Shown here piece by piece: positions 1 through 11,069 of a stretch of DNA of 64,000 bases. The notes beneath the pieces were generated by a model that searched no databases, was not told the DNA's origin, and saw only the letters and a list, made by a program, of their open reading frames with translations. Positions within the stretch are counted from its first letter, which is position 1. Every line of letters starts with the position of its first letter. The translations under genes were made by a program, and so were the position numbers. The stretch lies in NCBI GenBank assembly GCA_016584305.1, contig JACEEZ010013404.1, forward strand, positions 131,501 through 195,500. The letters are read 5' to 3'. This stretch comes from Chionoecetes opilio. Taxonomy: Eukaryota > Arthropoda > Malacostraca > Decapoda > Majidae.

Positions 1-39
1 TCACTGAAAAGATCAGGCGAGAAAGATTTGGGTGTGCGG
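1..39 (+). pseudogene. CR1-like LINE reverse transcriptase fragment
   Basis: This short stretch reads in frame as SLKRSGEKDLGVR, the segment after the reverse-transcriptase domain of the CR1-like LINE that is also seen at 24601-25889. At about position 40 it joins directly to LINE-X sequence in the opposite orientation, so the junction is chimeric. The upstream part lies outside the window, but the equivalent in unit 1 is at 3430-3572. Confidence 0.6.
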
Positions 40-302
40 ACTTTGCCCAATACCCAGTCCATACAAGTGTTGAAAAGTGATGGGGAAAGGACGCACCCTT
101 GCCTCACTCCTGTATTCACAGAAAAGAAGCTGGATACACCTCCCCCACACTTCACAGCACTCGCAGTCCCAGAGTACAGACCAGTCATTAAACCAATTGT
201 CCTTGCAGGAATCCCGCGAAGTCGCAGAAGATCCCAGAGTGACACGATGCACTGAGTCAAATGCCTTCTTGAGATCAACATAGGCTGCAAGCATCCCCTG
301 TC
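40..302 (-). pseudogene. LINE-X reverse transcriptase fragment
   Basis: The minus strand encodes MLAAYVDLKKAFDSVHR, which contains the first aspartate motif of a non-LTR reverse transcriptase. It continues into YSGTASAVKCGGGVSSFF and GVRQGCVLSPSLFNTCMDWV with a frameshift between. The better preserved paralogue at 31565-33109 has the same sequence, which is how I identify it. Both ends are truncated, so this is a dead fragment. I did not assign a LINE clade. Confidence 0.8.
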
Positions 303-310
303 GGTTCTCT

Positions 311-497
311 AACAGGGCGGTAATGATTGGAATGGACTTGTCAGGTAGTTAGTGCAAACTCAATAGGGTATTTTAAAAGGAGGGAGGCTGGACAATTTCA
401 TGGGTGGGGATGAAAGGTAGATGTAGCTAGTGTTAAATAACAGGAACTACCACGTGTAGGTCTCACGACCTTTTGTAGATTCCTTATTTTCTTATGT
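311..497 (+). repeat. CR1-like LINE 3' end
   Basis: This is the 3' terminal segment of the CR1-like LINE in plus orientation: GGTAATGATTGGAATGGACT, then the FMDGD-type C-terminus, then the 3' UTR with CACGTGTAGGTCTC and the TTCTTATGTT tail. Only the last 190 bases of the element are present. Confidence 0.75.
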
Positions 498-1339
498 TTT
501 TATTCGGCCGTAAATACTCTCGGTCGAGTTAACTCTTCAGTTTCATTATTTGTACATATTTTCACACCATCACTGCTTTTATGAAGTATACCTTCTGGAT
601 CTTATTACATAATAATGTGAATATAAGCACTACAGAGTTATATACCTAGAGAGCGAGTCCCGCCTCCCGCTGTAGTGTGATGAGTGACGCCCGCAGCCTA
701 GTGCGGCGACCATCTGGCTTCACACATTTTATTCCCAACCAGTTTTCTGACACCACCATTTGATATTGAAAAACACTGGGGCTACCACCGTCTGCCTGAG
801 AAAATTCTGCATCATATTAGCATAAATCTGCAACGCTAATATCAAATATACGAAAATAACGGCTGAATATAAGGGAGCATAAACATTTTCTCACATTTTC
901 TCATTACAACTCCTTAGTGCTCAGCTTTCTTTCATCGTACCACTTTTCTCAGCACGGTTCCTGAATCTGCACGCTTTCCTGATTATGTTGTTATATGATA
1001 CGTCCCGATGTGAAAATATCTAGAGGGTCAAAATTGCCTGGGCCATTGCCTTGCCATAAACTCTGCCGTGATGGAGATAATTGGCCTTGGCATTTGTTTA
1101 CCCATACCCGATATACTCACACTGGTTCAGTAGCGAGTATAACAAAATCATGCACACGTCTTCGGGGAAGATCCACTTCTTTACAATGGTTTAAGTCTCA
1201 AATGCTCCCTTCCGAACTGTACTTTGAGGGCTTTGATCTAACATTCTGTTTCACCAACGTTTATAGAAAGTTCATCAGCAATATCCTTCCAAACATTCAC
1301 CTTCAGTTTCTTTTTATAGTCTAGATTCTAGAACACAAA

Positions 1340-1790
1340 AAAACAAGGAAGCTAAGCTAGGTCCTGAGACCTACACGTGGTAGCTCCTCTGACTGAACAC
1401 TACCTACATCCACCTTTCATCCCCATCCATGAAATTGTCCAGCCTCCTCCTCCTAATGACCGAGTCCATTCCAATCATTTATCACCCTATTAGTGAACCA
1501 GTTTCTTCCTATTTCTTTTTAAAATCTGCCCGTCAGGGTGGCAAGGTTGGTAGAGACGTGAGCTTGCAATGTGCAGCGTCCCTGTGCATTCGGTCAGCGG
1601 TTCGAGTCCGCCTAGTTCGTGCTGACGTGGCGGCGCTTTGTATAGTCAATAACCTTGTAGCTGGTACTTGCAAAGTGTCTAGATAGGATGAAAATCTTAT
1701 CTTTTTAAAATCTACGTTTTACCAGTTTGAATCCGTTACTTTTGAATCCTACCCTGTTTACTAGCCGTAAGAACTTTTCCTACTCCTAAC
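1340..1790 (-). repeat. CR1-like LINE 3' end interrupted by SINE-A
   Basis: Reverse complement of the CR1-like 3' end: poly-A-like tail at 1340, CCTACACGTGGTAG, then CCATGAAATTGTCCAGCCTC and the NWFTNR-equivalent segment. The segment breaks at 1527 and resumes at 1714 with ACGTTTTACCAGTTTGAATC, the gap being the SINE. Confidence 0.75.
1528..1699 (+). mobile_element. SINE-A, tRNA-derived, copy 1
   Basis: The head carries an RNA polymerase III A box (TGGCAAGGTTGG) and a perfect B box (GGTTCGAGTCC), and the tail is ATCTTATCT-like. A 14-bp target-site duplication TCTTTTTAAAATCT flanks it at 1514-1527 and 1700-1713. The insertion is inside the CR1-like LINE 3' end. Retroposed SINEs use the reverse transcriptase of a partner LINE; the partner here is not determined. 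Confidence 0.85.
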
Positions 1791-1845
1791 CTTACTGAAC
1801 GCAGCAGCCCTGGGAAAGCGTGTAGATCCAGGAACCGTGTTATTA

Positions 1846-1883
1846 CTTCAACTATTTTTCATCGTATCCCAAAAGTGTTACGA
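1846..1883. repeat. Short hairpin at the inner end of the foldback arm
   Basis: CTATTTTTCATCGTA and TACGATGAAAAATAG are exact complements separated by about 12 bases. The hairpin sits at the start of the right arm of the 507-2314 foldback. It may be a trace of a small insertion or simply the arm end. Confidence 0.6.
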
Positions 1884-2366
1884 TGAAAAATAGCTGAGCA
1901 CTAAGGAGTTGAAATAAATAAATGGTGAGAAAATGTTTATGCGCTACTTTATTTAGCCGTCATTTTCGTATATTTCATATTATTGTTGCAGATTTATGCT
2001 CATGTGATGCAGAATTTTCTCAGGCAGACGATGGTGGCTCCAGTGTTTTTCAATATTAAACGGTGGTGTCAGAAAACTGGTTGGAAATAAAGTGTGTGAA
2101 GCCAGATGGTCGTCACACTAGGCTGCGGGCGTCACTCATCACAATACAGTGGGATGCGGGACTCGCTCTCTAGGTATATAACTCTGTGGTGCTTACATTC
2201 ACATTATTATGTAATAAGACGCAGAAGGTTTACATAATAAAAGCAGTGAAGGTGAGAAAAAATGTACAAATAATGAAACTGAAAAGTTTAAATCGACCCA
2301 GAGTATCTTGCGGCCGACTACAGACAAATAAATTATTTAAGACTATGAAAGACTACAGAGTTACTA

Positions 2367-2510
2367 TTCTTTATTTATATCAACGATTTAGACAGTGGGA
2401 TTAGCAGTGATATCACCTATCTGTCTGGTGATATCACTGCTAATAAGTCTGGTGAGGATACCTAAGATAGGTAGGATTATTAGATCGCAGTCTGATGTAA
2501 ACGGTTTGCA
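2367..2510 (+). pseudogene. CR1-like LINE RT fragment with an internal 45-bp hairpin
   Basis: Reads as YINDLDSGISSDI, the reverse-transcriptase block just before the FADD box. It is then interrupted by a perfect inverted repeat at 2400-2444 (18-bp arms ATTAGCAGTGATATCACC, 9-base loop) where the catalytic FADD sequence should be. The GRIIRSQSDV-like segment follows with stops. The hairpin looks like a local inverted duplication of the preceding codons. Confidence 0.65.
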
Positions 2511-2519
2511 GGGAGACTT

Positions 2520-3420
2520 GAGAACATAAGAAAATAAGGAAGCTACAAGAGGTCGTGAGACCTACACGTGGTAGTTCCTGTTACTTAACACTACCTACAT
2601 CCACCTTTCATCCCCTTCCATGAAATAGTTTAGCCTACTTTTAAAACTCCCTATTGAGTCCGCACTGACTATGGGCCATATGCAAGAATGCTCGTCAAAT
2701 CCCGGCAGGTGGAGATTCCCCACAGTCCAGTCGTATCTCCACCGGTGGGATCTTCAAGAAATGCCCGACCGGTGGATATTTGACAGTCGTACCAACACAA
2801 GCGGTGGCTGCAAAAGCAGGCGTACCAACACAAGCGAGTCCAAGGCGGCATCAGTATTTTGACTGTTTTACACCTATCTAATTCCTTTTACTAGCCTAAT
2901 TTCTGCCATTAAAATAATAGCTTTGTTAGTGTTCGCCCCTTATCTGAGGCGTTGATGAAGAAAAAATGGGCCTGAGTGATGCTTGTGCGTACATTTGAAC
3001 GTCCCGCCAGTCGCCACAAAGCAATATGGCGGACCACCTCCACCACCGCCGCTCTCCCTCGTCACCACTTATCACAGCAATATAAGGCCTCCTGCACCTA
3101 CTTTTACCTTAATTATGACACGTGTGCATTCACAGTGTATGAATGTCACTCTCGGTTATGTTGAAAACTCGCCTGTAATGGTCTGGGAAGAAATAGGATG
3201 GAATAAGGGCAGAGCGATAGCAGGTGGGGTGTGCATGGTGAACGCTCAGCTGACTCAAACCTCCACTCGTTGCGTTGTCCTCTGTTGATTCTTGCTTACC
3301 GCGCCGCGACGCAACGGGTCGAGAAAATTTCTTGCATATGGCCCTATCTGATGACCGAGTCCATTCCAATCATTTACCACTCTATTTGTGAACCAGTTTC
3401 TCCCTATTTGACTTATTCAA
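2520..3420 (-). repeat. CR1-like LINE 3' end split by a MITE
   Basis: The reverse-complement LINE 3' end runs from 2520 to about 2668 (ending CCGCACTGAC) and resumes at about 3348 (CTGATGACCGAGTCCATTCC). Other copies, such as 24601 onward, show these two pieces contiguous apart from a few bases, so the middle is an insertion. Confidence 0.75.
2669..3347. mobile_element. MITE of 680 bp, copy 1
   Basis: Terminal inverted repeats of about 16-18 bp, GGGCCATATGCAAGAA at the left and TTCTTGCATATGGCCC at the right, bound a segment with no reverse-transcriptase similarity. It sits in the CR1-like 3' end. The duplicated target bases are unclear, perhaps TA. The interior has no convincing coding capacity. 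Confidence 0.7.
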
Positions 3421-3429
3421 TTTTTTCTG

Positions 3430-3611
3430 ATTAACTTAAATAAGTTAAACAAGTGGGTAGTTAGATGGCAGATGGAAATTAAGGGTATTAATATTGACAA
3501 GTGTAGCGTAATTAATGTTGGTAGAGAACATGCTGGTAATAGGTACCTAGTACCTACACTATACGCAATGTATCACTGAAAAGATCAGGCGAGAAAGATT
3601 TGGGTGTGCGG
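3430..3611 (+). pseudogene. CR1-like LINE RT C-terminal fragment spanning the unit junction
   Basis: Reads KWVVRWQMEI...[18 protein letters not shown], then a short duplication of TACCTAGTACC, then RNVSLKRSGEKDLGVR before switching to LINE-X at about 3612. It shows that the junction between the two tandem units is continuous LINE sequence. Confidence 0.6.
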
Positions 3612-3874
3612 ACTTTGCCCAATACCCAGTCCATACAAGTGTTGAAAAGTGATGGGGAAAGGACGCACCCTTGCCTCACTCCTGTATTCACAGAAAAGAA
3701 GCTGGATACACCTCCCCCACACTTCACAGCACTCGCAGTCCCAGAGTACAGACCAGTCATTAAACCAATTGTCCTTGCAGGAATCCCGCGAAGTCGCAGA
3801 AGATCCCAGAGTGACACGATGCACTGAGTCAAATGCCTTCTTGAGATCAACATAGGCTGCAAGCATCCCCTGTC
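3612..3874 (-). pseudogene. LINE-X reverse transcriptase fragment, copy 2
   Basis: Second-unit equivalent of 40-302. Two frames are open here: one starts MLAAYVDLKKAFDSVHR and the other carries SLWDLLRLRGIPARTIGL and GVRQGCVLSPSLFN, which shows the frameshift directly. Confidence 0.8.
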
Positions 3875-5102
3875 GGTTCTCTAACAGGGCGGTAATGATT
3901 GGAATGGACTTGTCAGGTAGTTAGTGCAAACTCAATAGGGTATTTTAAAAGGAGGGAGGCTGGACAATTTCATGGGTGGGGATGAAAGGTAGATGTAGCT
4001 AGTGTTAAATAACAGGAACTACCACGTGTAGGTCTCACGACCTTTTGTAGATTCCTTATTTTCTTATGTTTTTATTCGGCCGTAAATACTCTCGGTCGAG
4101 TTAACTCTTCAGTTTCATTATTTGTACATATTTTCACACCATCACTGCTTTTATGAAGTATACCTTCTGGATCTTATTACATAATAATGTGAATATAAGC
4201 ACTACAGAGTTATATACCTAGAGAGCGAGTCCCGCCTCCCGCTGTAGTGTGATGAGTGACGCCCGCAGCCTAGTGCGGCGACCATCTGGCTTCACACATT
4301 TTATTCCCAACCAGTTTTCTGACACCACCATTTGATATTGAAAAACACTGGGGCTACCACCGTCTGCCTGAGAAAATTCTGCATCATATTAGCATAAATC
4401 TGCAACGCTAATATCAAATATACGAAAATAACGGCTGAATATAAGGGAGCATAAACATTTTCTCACATTTTCTCATTACAACTCCTTAGTGCTCAGCTTT
4501 CTTTCATCGTACCACTTTTCTCAGCACGGTTCCTGAATCTGCACGCTTTCCTGATTATGTTGTTATATGATACGTCCCGATGTGAAAATATCTAGAGGGT
4601 CAAAATTGTCTGGGCCATTGCCTTGCCATAAACTGTGCCGTGATGGAGATAATTGGCCTTGGCATTTGTTTACCCATACCCGATATACTCATCACACTGG
4701 TTCAGTAGCGAGTATAACAAAATCATGCACACGTCTTCGGGGAAGATCCACTTCTTTACAATGGTTTAAGTCTCAAATGCTCCCTTCCGAACTGTACTTT
4801 GAGGGCTTTGATCTAACATTCTGTTTCACCAACGTTTATAGAAAGTTTATCAGCAATATCCTTCCAAACATTCACCTTCAGTTTCTTTTTATAGTCTAGA
4901 TTCTAGAACACAAAAAAACAAGGAAGCTAAGCTAGGTCCTGAGACCTACACGTGGTAGCTCCTCTGACTGAACACTACCTACATCCACCTTTCATCCCCA
5001 TCCATGAAATTGTCCAGCCTCCTCCTCCTAATGACCGAGTCCATTCCAATCATTTATCACCCTATTAGTGAACCAGTTTCTTCCTATTTCTTTTTAAAAT
5101 CT

Positions 5103-5274
5103 GCCCGTCAGGGTGGCAAGGTTGGTAGAGACGTGAGCTTGCAATGTGCAGCGTCCCTGTGCATTCGGTCAGCGGTTCGAGTCCGCCTAGTTCGTGCTGA
5201 CGTGGCGGCGCTTTGTATAGTCAATAACCTTGTAGCTGGTACTTGCAAAGTGTCTAGATAGGATGAAAATCTTA
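5103..5274 (+). mobile_element. SINE-A, copy 2 (in tandem unit 2)
   Basis: Identical in organisation to 1528-1699, with the same flanking TCTTTTTAAAATCT, so it was copied by the segmental duplication rather than by a new retroposition. Confidence 0.85.
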
Positions 5275-5975
5275 TCTTTTTAAAATCTACGTTTTACCAG
5301 TTTGAATCCGTTACTTTTGAATCCTACCCTGTTTACTAGCCGTAAGAACTTTTCCTACTCCTAACCTTACTGAACGCAGCAGCCCTGGGAAAGCGTGTAG
5401 ATCCAGGAACCGTGTTATTACTTCAGCTATTTTTCATCGTATCCCAAAAGTGTTACGATGAAAAATAGCTGAGCACTAAGGAGTTGAAATAAATAAATGG
5501 TGAGAAAATGTTTATGCGCTACTTTATTTAGCCGTCATTTTCGTATACTTTCATATTATTGTTGCAGATTTATGCTCATGTGATGCAGAATTTTCTCAGG
5601 CAGACGATGGTGGCTCCAGTGTTTTTCAATATTAAACGGTGGTGTCAGAAAACTGGTTGGAAATAAAGTGTGTGAAGCCAGATGGTCGTCACACTAGGCT
5701 GCGGGCGTCACTCATCACAATACAGTGGGATGCGGGACTCGCTCTCTAGGTATATAACTCTGTGGTGCTTACATTCACATTATTATGTAATAAGACGCAG
5801 AAGGTTTACATAATAAAAGCAGTGAAGGTGAGAAAAAATGTACAAATAATGAAACTGAAAAGTTTAAATCGACCCAGAGTATCTTGCGGCCGACTACAGA
5901 CAAATAAATTATTTAAGACTATGAAAGACTACAGAGTTACTATTCTTTATTTATATCAACGATTTAGACAGTGGG

Positions 5976-6020
5976 ATTAGCAGTGATATCACCTATCTGT
6001 CTGGTGATATCACTGCTAAT
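5976..6020. repeat. Hairpin in CR1-like RT, copy 2
   Basis: Second-unit copy of the 18-bp-arm hairpin of 2400-2444; both arms and loop are unchanged. Confidence 0.7.
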
Positions 6021-6244
6021 AAGTCTGGTGAGGATACCTAAGATAGGTAGGATTATTAGATCGCAGTCTGATGTAAACGGTTTGCAGGGAGACTTGAGAA
6101 CATAAGAAAATAAGGAAGCTACAAGAGGTCGTGAGACCTACACGTGGTAGTTCCTGTTACTTAACACTACCTACATCCACCTTTCATCCCCTTCCATGAA
6201 ATAGTTTAGCCTACTTTTAAAACTCCCTATTGAGTCCGCACTGA

Positions 6245-6924
6245 CTATGGGCCATATGCAAGAATGCTCGTCAAATCCCGGCAGGTGGAGATTCCCCACA
6301 GTCCAGTCGTATCTCCACCGGTGGGATCTTCAAGAAATGCCCGACCGGTGGATATTTGACAGTCGTACCAACACAAGCGGTGGCTGCAAAAGCAGGCGTA
6401 CCAACACAAGCGAGTCCAAGGCGGCATCAGTATTTTGACTGTTTTACACCTATCTAATTCCTTTTACTAGCCTAATTTCTGCCATTAAAATAATAGCTTT
6501 GTTAGTGTTCGCCCCTTATCTGAGGCGTTGATGAAGAAAAAATGGGCCTGAGTGATGCTTGTGCGTACATTTGAACGTCCCGCCAGTCGCCACAAAGCAA
6601 TATGGCGGACCACCTCCACCACCGCCGCTCTCCCTCGTCACCACTTCTCACAGCAATATAAGGCCTCCTGCACCTACTTTTACCTTAATTATGACACGTG
6701 TGCATTCACAGTGTATGAATGTCACTCTCGGTTATGTTGAAAACACGCCTGTAATGGTCTGGGAAGAAATAGGATGGAATAAGGGCAGAGCGGTAGCAGG
6801 TGGGGTGTGCATGGTGAACGCTCAGCTGACTCAAACCTCCACTCGTTGCGTTGTCCTCTGTTGATTCTTGCTTACCGCGCCGCGACGCAACGGGTCGAGA
6901 AAATTTCTTGCATATGGCCCTATC
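6245..6924. mobile_element. MITE of 680 bp, copy 2
   Basis: Second-unit copy of 2669-3347, with a few substitutions (for example TATCACAG to TCTCACAG near 6647). Confidence 0.7.
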
Positions 6925-7205
6925 TGATGACCGAGTCCATTCCAATAATTTACCACTCTATTTGTGAACCAGTTTCTCCCTATTTGACTTCTTTAATTTT
7001 CTCTGTTTAGCTTAAATAAGTTTAAACAAGTGGGTAGTTAGATGGCAGATGGAAATTAAGGATATTAATATTGACAAGTGTAGCGTAATTAATGTTGGTA
7101 GAGAACATGCTGGTAATAGGCCTGTCTATTAAGACTTAAGCTTCCTTGGCCATTTGTAAAGAACCCGTGACATTGTATTGTAAACATAACTTTATAGTGT
7201 ACATA

Positions 7206-7677
<472 letters not shown>

Positions 7678-8170
7678 GTGGACAGAGCGGCGGCACTGAG
7701 GGCCACCCGCTGCCTTTTCGAGGATGCAATGGAGGAGGGGTCAAGGTCGGTGACGTGGTACGCCACAGCGACCAGACGAGAACCCCTCACCCTTCCATCA
7801 GGTTTACCTCCAAGGGTGGTGTCCCGCCTAATCCGGCTAATTGGTTACCGATGCGCCTCACAGATCCTGCAGGCTGCCCCTGACCAATGCCCGTACTGCT
7901 TCGAAATAGAGGATGATCCCCTCCACCACTACATCCTCCGATGCCCAGTGACCCAGGCCCTCCGCCACCATGTGGCCTGGATCCCGGACACAGACAACGA
8001 AGCAGCGGCAATAGCAATAGCCTCTGCCTCAACTCAAATGCTCGCAGATCTTTGTAACAGACACCCCCCTCCATAAAAAATTAGGCCAGGAAAGCAGTTA
8101 CCCCCTACGGGCTCCTTGTTAGCCCGTGTGCTCCCCCCAAAAGGAAGCACAATAGAAAACAACAACAACG
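7678..8170 (+). pseudogene. C-terminal tail of a non-LTR retrotransposon ORF2 plus 3' UTR
   Basis: The 132-codon frame ends with RLIGYRCASQILQ, then CPYCFEIEDDPLHHYILRCP, a CCHC-like knuckle of the form CxxC(x8)H(x4)C. That is typical of the extreme C-terminus of jockey/I/R1-type LINE ORF2 proteins. The stop at 8074-8076 is followed by about 80 bases and a short AACAACAACAAC run that looks like a LINE tail. The RT and nuclease domains are absent, as expected for a 5'-truncated copy. Confidence 0.6.
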
Positions 8171-8339
8171 GTGGGACCGTGGGAGTGGAAGCGCTGACAC
8201 TGCTGCAGCAGAAAGTGCTCGGGACGTCCCTGCACCAGGAACAGTGAGGGACAGGGGACAGACGGAGGCGGTGAAGTTGAGCGGAGGCGGTTGAGCCCCT
8301 CACCCGCCTCAGCTCACTTCCCACCGTGTAGTGTTACAC
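8171..8339. other. Unassigned G-rich sequence
   Basis: GGCGGTGAAGTTGAGCGGAGGCGGTT-like sequence between the LINE tail and the next MITE. Nothing recognised. Confidence 0.4.
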
Positions 8340-8342
8340 TTA

Positions 8343-8837
8343 TAGCGCATTTTCGTGACGTTCCCCGCCCTGGTTCAGTCCAGTCCGGGCCGGGTCAGGG
8401 TGGACTGATGGTCGCGAAAATACATCGAGACTGGCCCCGTCCCATTCGTCGTTCCTATTGGCTGGGGGATCGAGTGGGCGGTACTGAACTGAACTGTGGA
8501 GGCGGCAGGCGTCCATCTTGTCAATATCCTTTTTGTCGTCCGCCTTTTAACCTGTGCTGAAGACTTTACAACTACCACGCCTGTGATACTTTAGTCTTAT
8601 GGTCGGCCATCATGGTGTTTCATGTCTTATCAGCAGCACGAGAAGCTCCTGGTCGCCTTCCCCGCTGACTGTAGTGCGCATGCGCCAGTTCTCCCCACAC
8701 TAGTCCAAGGTGGTCCTGCTATCTGGTCTAGCCCGGCCCAGTCCGTTCCAGCCCGGTCTAAACTGCCTCGCAAAAACAGTGGCCCCCCGGGACTAGCCCA
8801 CTCCAGACCGGGCCAGAGCGGCCGCGAAAATGCGCTA
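8343..8837. mobile_element. PIF/Harbinger-type MITE, 495 bp, copy 1
   Basis: Termini TAGCGCATTTTCG and CGAAAATGCGCTA are inverted repeats. TTA is duplicated on each side (8340-8342 and 8838-8840), the 3-bp target typical of PIF/Harbinger elements. The subterminal regions carry repeated GGTTCAGTCCAGTCCGG-like and GGTCTAGCCCGGCCC-like blocks in opposite orientation. The interior has no transposase. A second copy of the same length is at 46936-47430. Confidence 0.9.
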
Positions 8838-8884
8838 TTAGTACACTCTCAACTCCTCGCCCTGAACATCACCACCTGTATGTA

Positions 8885-9160
8885 GCCTGTAGGCAGTGAC
8901 CTCCAGGGCTCCGATGGTTGGCCCTTGCCCGTGGTGGCGCAGGCAGGATTTTTATAGTGGCGCCTGTGATTAGAGGCTCATGCTGCCCCCCTGTGTCTTC
9001 CGATGCACTCGCCGTCGAAGGTATACAGTTAATGGGCAGCATGTAGGTGTTCTTAGGCCACTAGACGATTCCCGAAAGATTTTTGACAACTGGCGTGATT
9101 CGAACTCGGTACACCGAGCTTACCACTTCTAGGCGTAACCACTCGGCCACCGCTCCCCAA
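8885..9160 (-). mobile_element. SINE-B, tRNA-derived, copy 1
   Basis: On the minus strand the head reads GGGGAGCGGTGGCCGAGTGG (A-box type), then GAGTTCGAATCAC (B box), followed by a body ending in GCCACCACGGGC and CCATCGGAGCCC. The body matches the SINE at 42122-42366 closely, which defines the family. The head resembles a class II (Ser/Leu-like) tRNA. Confidence 0.8.
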
Positions 9161-9183
9161 AGGCGAGGCTTGCCTAGTGCCCC

Positions 9184-9235
9184 CCCAGGTGCCCACCTTC
9201 TATTGATAGATAGATGCCTAGCTACGCCACTGCTA
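9184..9235. mobile_element. Fragment of a hAT-type MITE end
   Basis: TGCCTAGCTACGCCACTG and the preceding GATAGATAGA match the right end of the full element at 10067-10310; only one end is present. Confidence 0.6.
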
Positions 9236-9725
9236 ATAAAGCAATCCAGTACTTTAACAACCCATAAACTACGTAGCAAAAACAATATATAACCTACCCA
9301 CAATCCCCTGCGACGCTGTAAACGAGTTCGAAGCACTAACAAACCCTATCAATATACACTTTTAAAAAGTACTACAAAACTATACCAACACTATTACTAA
9401 CTCACATCAACTAACATTTAAGACTTAGATAACGTTACAGGTCAAGAATTATTGGTCAAAGGTCAACAGATAAGAGCGTGAGAAGGAAACACGGGAAAGG
9501 TTTAGTGTTTCGAAGTAGTGTTGAGTTCCTTTAGTAGTTCGGTACAAGCGACAGTCGAGAGCAGGCCAGCGAGGGGCCAGGGTAAGTGTGCAGGCAGCTA
9601 GGAGGAGTGAGGGGATGGTTTTGGGCCAAACAACGCTTAATTTTGTTGTTTTTCTCCATATTTCTCTAGTGTAAGGTAATAGAGTGAAAAAGGGAGGGGA
9701 TGGGAAAGAGAGTGAGAGGAATGAG
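9236..9725. other. No recognised feature
   Basis: AT-rich then G-rich unique-looking sequence. A GGGGCCAG|GGTAAGTG at about 9577-9590 resembles a splice donor, but I see no exon attached to it. Confidence 0.4.
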
Positions 9726-9728
9726 TGA

Positions 9729-9938
9729 GCAGTGGCGGATCGAGGGGGTGGCCACCTGAAATGATATTATAGGGCTGGCCACGGCCATCCCTGAAATCTC
9801 GTTGGCCACACCTGACCTAAGTCAGAGGTTTAATGAAAATTCAACCTTTTTATTAATGGCTATGCCATAGCCACCCCACACTAGATTTGTGTCCAATCTT
9901 GGCCATCCCAGTCAAAATTTCCTGGCAGCGCTACAGTG
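9729..9938. mobile_element. Possible hAT-type MITE (CAGTGGCGGATC start)
   Basis: Begins CAGTGGCGGATCGAGGGGGT and ends near CTGGCAGCGCTACAGTG, a weak inverted match. The interior repeats GGCCACGGCCAT-like sequence (TGGCCACCTG, GGCTGGCCACGGCCATCC, CCATAGCCACCCC). The bounds are approximate. Confidence 0.45.
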
Positions 9939-10066
9939 AGTGGGAGAGGGAGGTAGTGAAAGCTTACGTGTGATTTGCGGTTGTTTAGTCCTTCCTGCAA
10001 AGTAATGGCTGTTGCCTCGTTTTCTTTCTACCTTATAAATTATAACATCAGATCGGCTATAGGCTA

Positions 10067-10310
10067 CAGTGGCGTAGCTACGGGGGGGCACGTGCCCCTT
10101 CATGAGAATCCGGAGCCCGCCAGGTGCCCCCCCACTGGTTATGGTTGCCGTAATCTGCTTGGACCTGTGACTGACGATATGCCCCTATTACCCTTCTATG
10201 TGGCAGCAGAATGCCCTTGAGCTTGGCTTGCCATAGTACGTACCCTCCCCATACACAGCTGTTCACCCACCCCCATCCCCCTCATTGATAGATACCTAGC
10301 TACGCCACTG
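10067..10310. mobile_element. hAT-type MITE, 244 bp
   Basis: Terminal inverted repeats CAGTGGCGTAGCTA and TAGCTACGCCACTG, with poly-G and poly-C runs next to them. CAGTGGCG ends are common in animal hAT MITEs. The flanking 8 bases do not match, so the target duplication has decayed or the copy is rearranged. Confidence 0.75.
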
Positions 10311-10664
10311 CAGCAGACATCTTGTTCCCAGGGTCTCCTAGGAATAGGCTGCGTACATACAAGTGACCAGATACAACATTTCGGACCTGACTCTTCCTCG
10401 TAAAGCTGACTTCTCCGATAATTATTTGACCTGCCTTCCCTTCCCTGCATAAGGCAGATTAGCGAATCTTGGATGGAGCATTAGAGAGTAGGTTCAAGTA
10501 ATCGATTACTCACCAACGCATGACAACAACTGCCGACATGCAACCATTCCTATTGGGCATGAGGAAAGGCCATATACGGATAATGATTTATTGTTATAGA
10601 GGAACTGTATGCCCGTTTCAGCCACGGAAAAATTTTGTCGGCAAATAATTTATTATTATTTTGC

Positions 10665-10880
10665 TTAACCCCTTGAGACCCAGAACGTAATTTCCATTGT
10701 AATTTGGCTACCACTAGACGATTTTTAGTCAATATAAGCAATGTTTTTATAGATATGACCTGTTTAGTACCCTTGTCCACTAACTGATTAGGTTTATTTA
10801 GTTACTTTTCATTATTTTATGGTTAACAACAGACGATTTTTTTTATAGCAAAGGAAAGATCTGGGCGCGAAGGGGTTTAA
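10665..10880 (+). mobile_element. MITE-1 copy A
   Basis: Reference copy for the commonest repeat in the window. One end is TTAACCCCTTGAGACCCAGA; the other, reverse-complemented, is TTAAACCCCTTCGCGCCCAG. The roughly 210 bp between contain ATTTCCATTGTAATTTGG, then ATGACCTGTTTAGTA, then AAAGGAAAGATCTGGGC. There is no coding capacity. The outer TTAA may be the target duplication, which would suggest a piggyBac/TTAA-type family, but TTAA is also part of the inverted repeat so this is not settled. Confidence 0.85.
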
Positions 10881-11069
10881 TCTAAGTAAGCGTTGTCAGT
10901 TTCTATGCGTTATGCTTCTGAAATATAGGATCACTTCGTTCCCTTTGGTGTTTGTTTGTATGTGTTTGGCGTGTTTTGAGGGCCTGTTGTACGCCTGCTG
11001 TGTGTCGTGACGCTTGGGGGTGACTCAGAGTCTGGTCTGATAAGATAACCTGGCCACTGTATGTTGTCT

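Larger units (their letters stand above)
507..2314. repeat. Large foldback: 450 bp imperfect inverted arms in each unit
   Basis: Sequence from CGGCCGTAAATACTCT at 507 to about 950 reappears as its reverse complement at about 1860-2314, which ends with CGGCCG. Matching blocks include GCGAGTCCCGCCTCCCGC with GGGATGCGGGACTCGC, and GAGAAAATTCTGCATCA with TGATGCAGAATTTTCTC. The arms carry scattered differences. The 900 bp spacer holds a CR1-like 3' end with a SINE-A insertion. The structure looks like a long-armed non-autonomous DNA transposon or an inverted duplication. No transposase is visible in it. Confidence 0.75.
1..7120. repeat. Tandem duplication of a 3.57 kb mosaic unit (two copies)
   Basis: Positions 1-3544 match about 3573-7120 almost base for base. 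The offset is 3572 at the start and grows to 3575 and then 3576 through small indels (for example an extra TCA near 4692), with roughly a dozen substitutions in 3.5 kb. The right edge is at about 7120, where copy 2 breaks off after GCTGGTAATAGG. Copy 1 continues at the same point for 30 more bases into copy 2, so the array probably extends left of the window. Each unit is itself built from LINE-X, CR1-like LINE, SINE-A and MITE pieces. It may be a genuine recent tandem duplication or an assembly duplication. Confidence 0.9.

Noticed and set aside
9087..9160. tRNA gene candidates at the heads of SINE-A, SINE-B and SINE-C
   Set aside because: Each head continues into a shared SINE body and tail present in other copies or with a retroposon tail, so they are SINEs.
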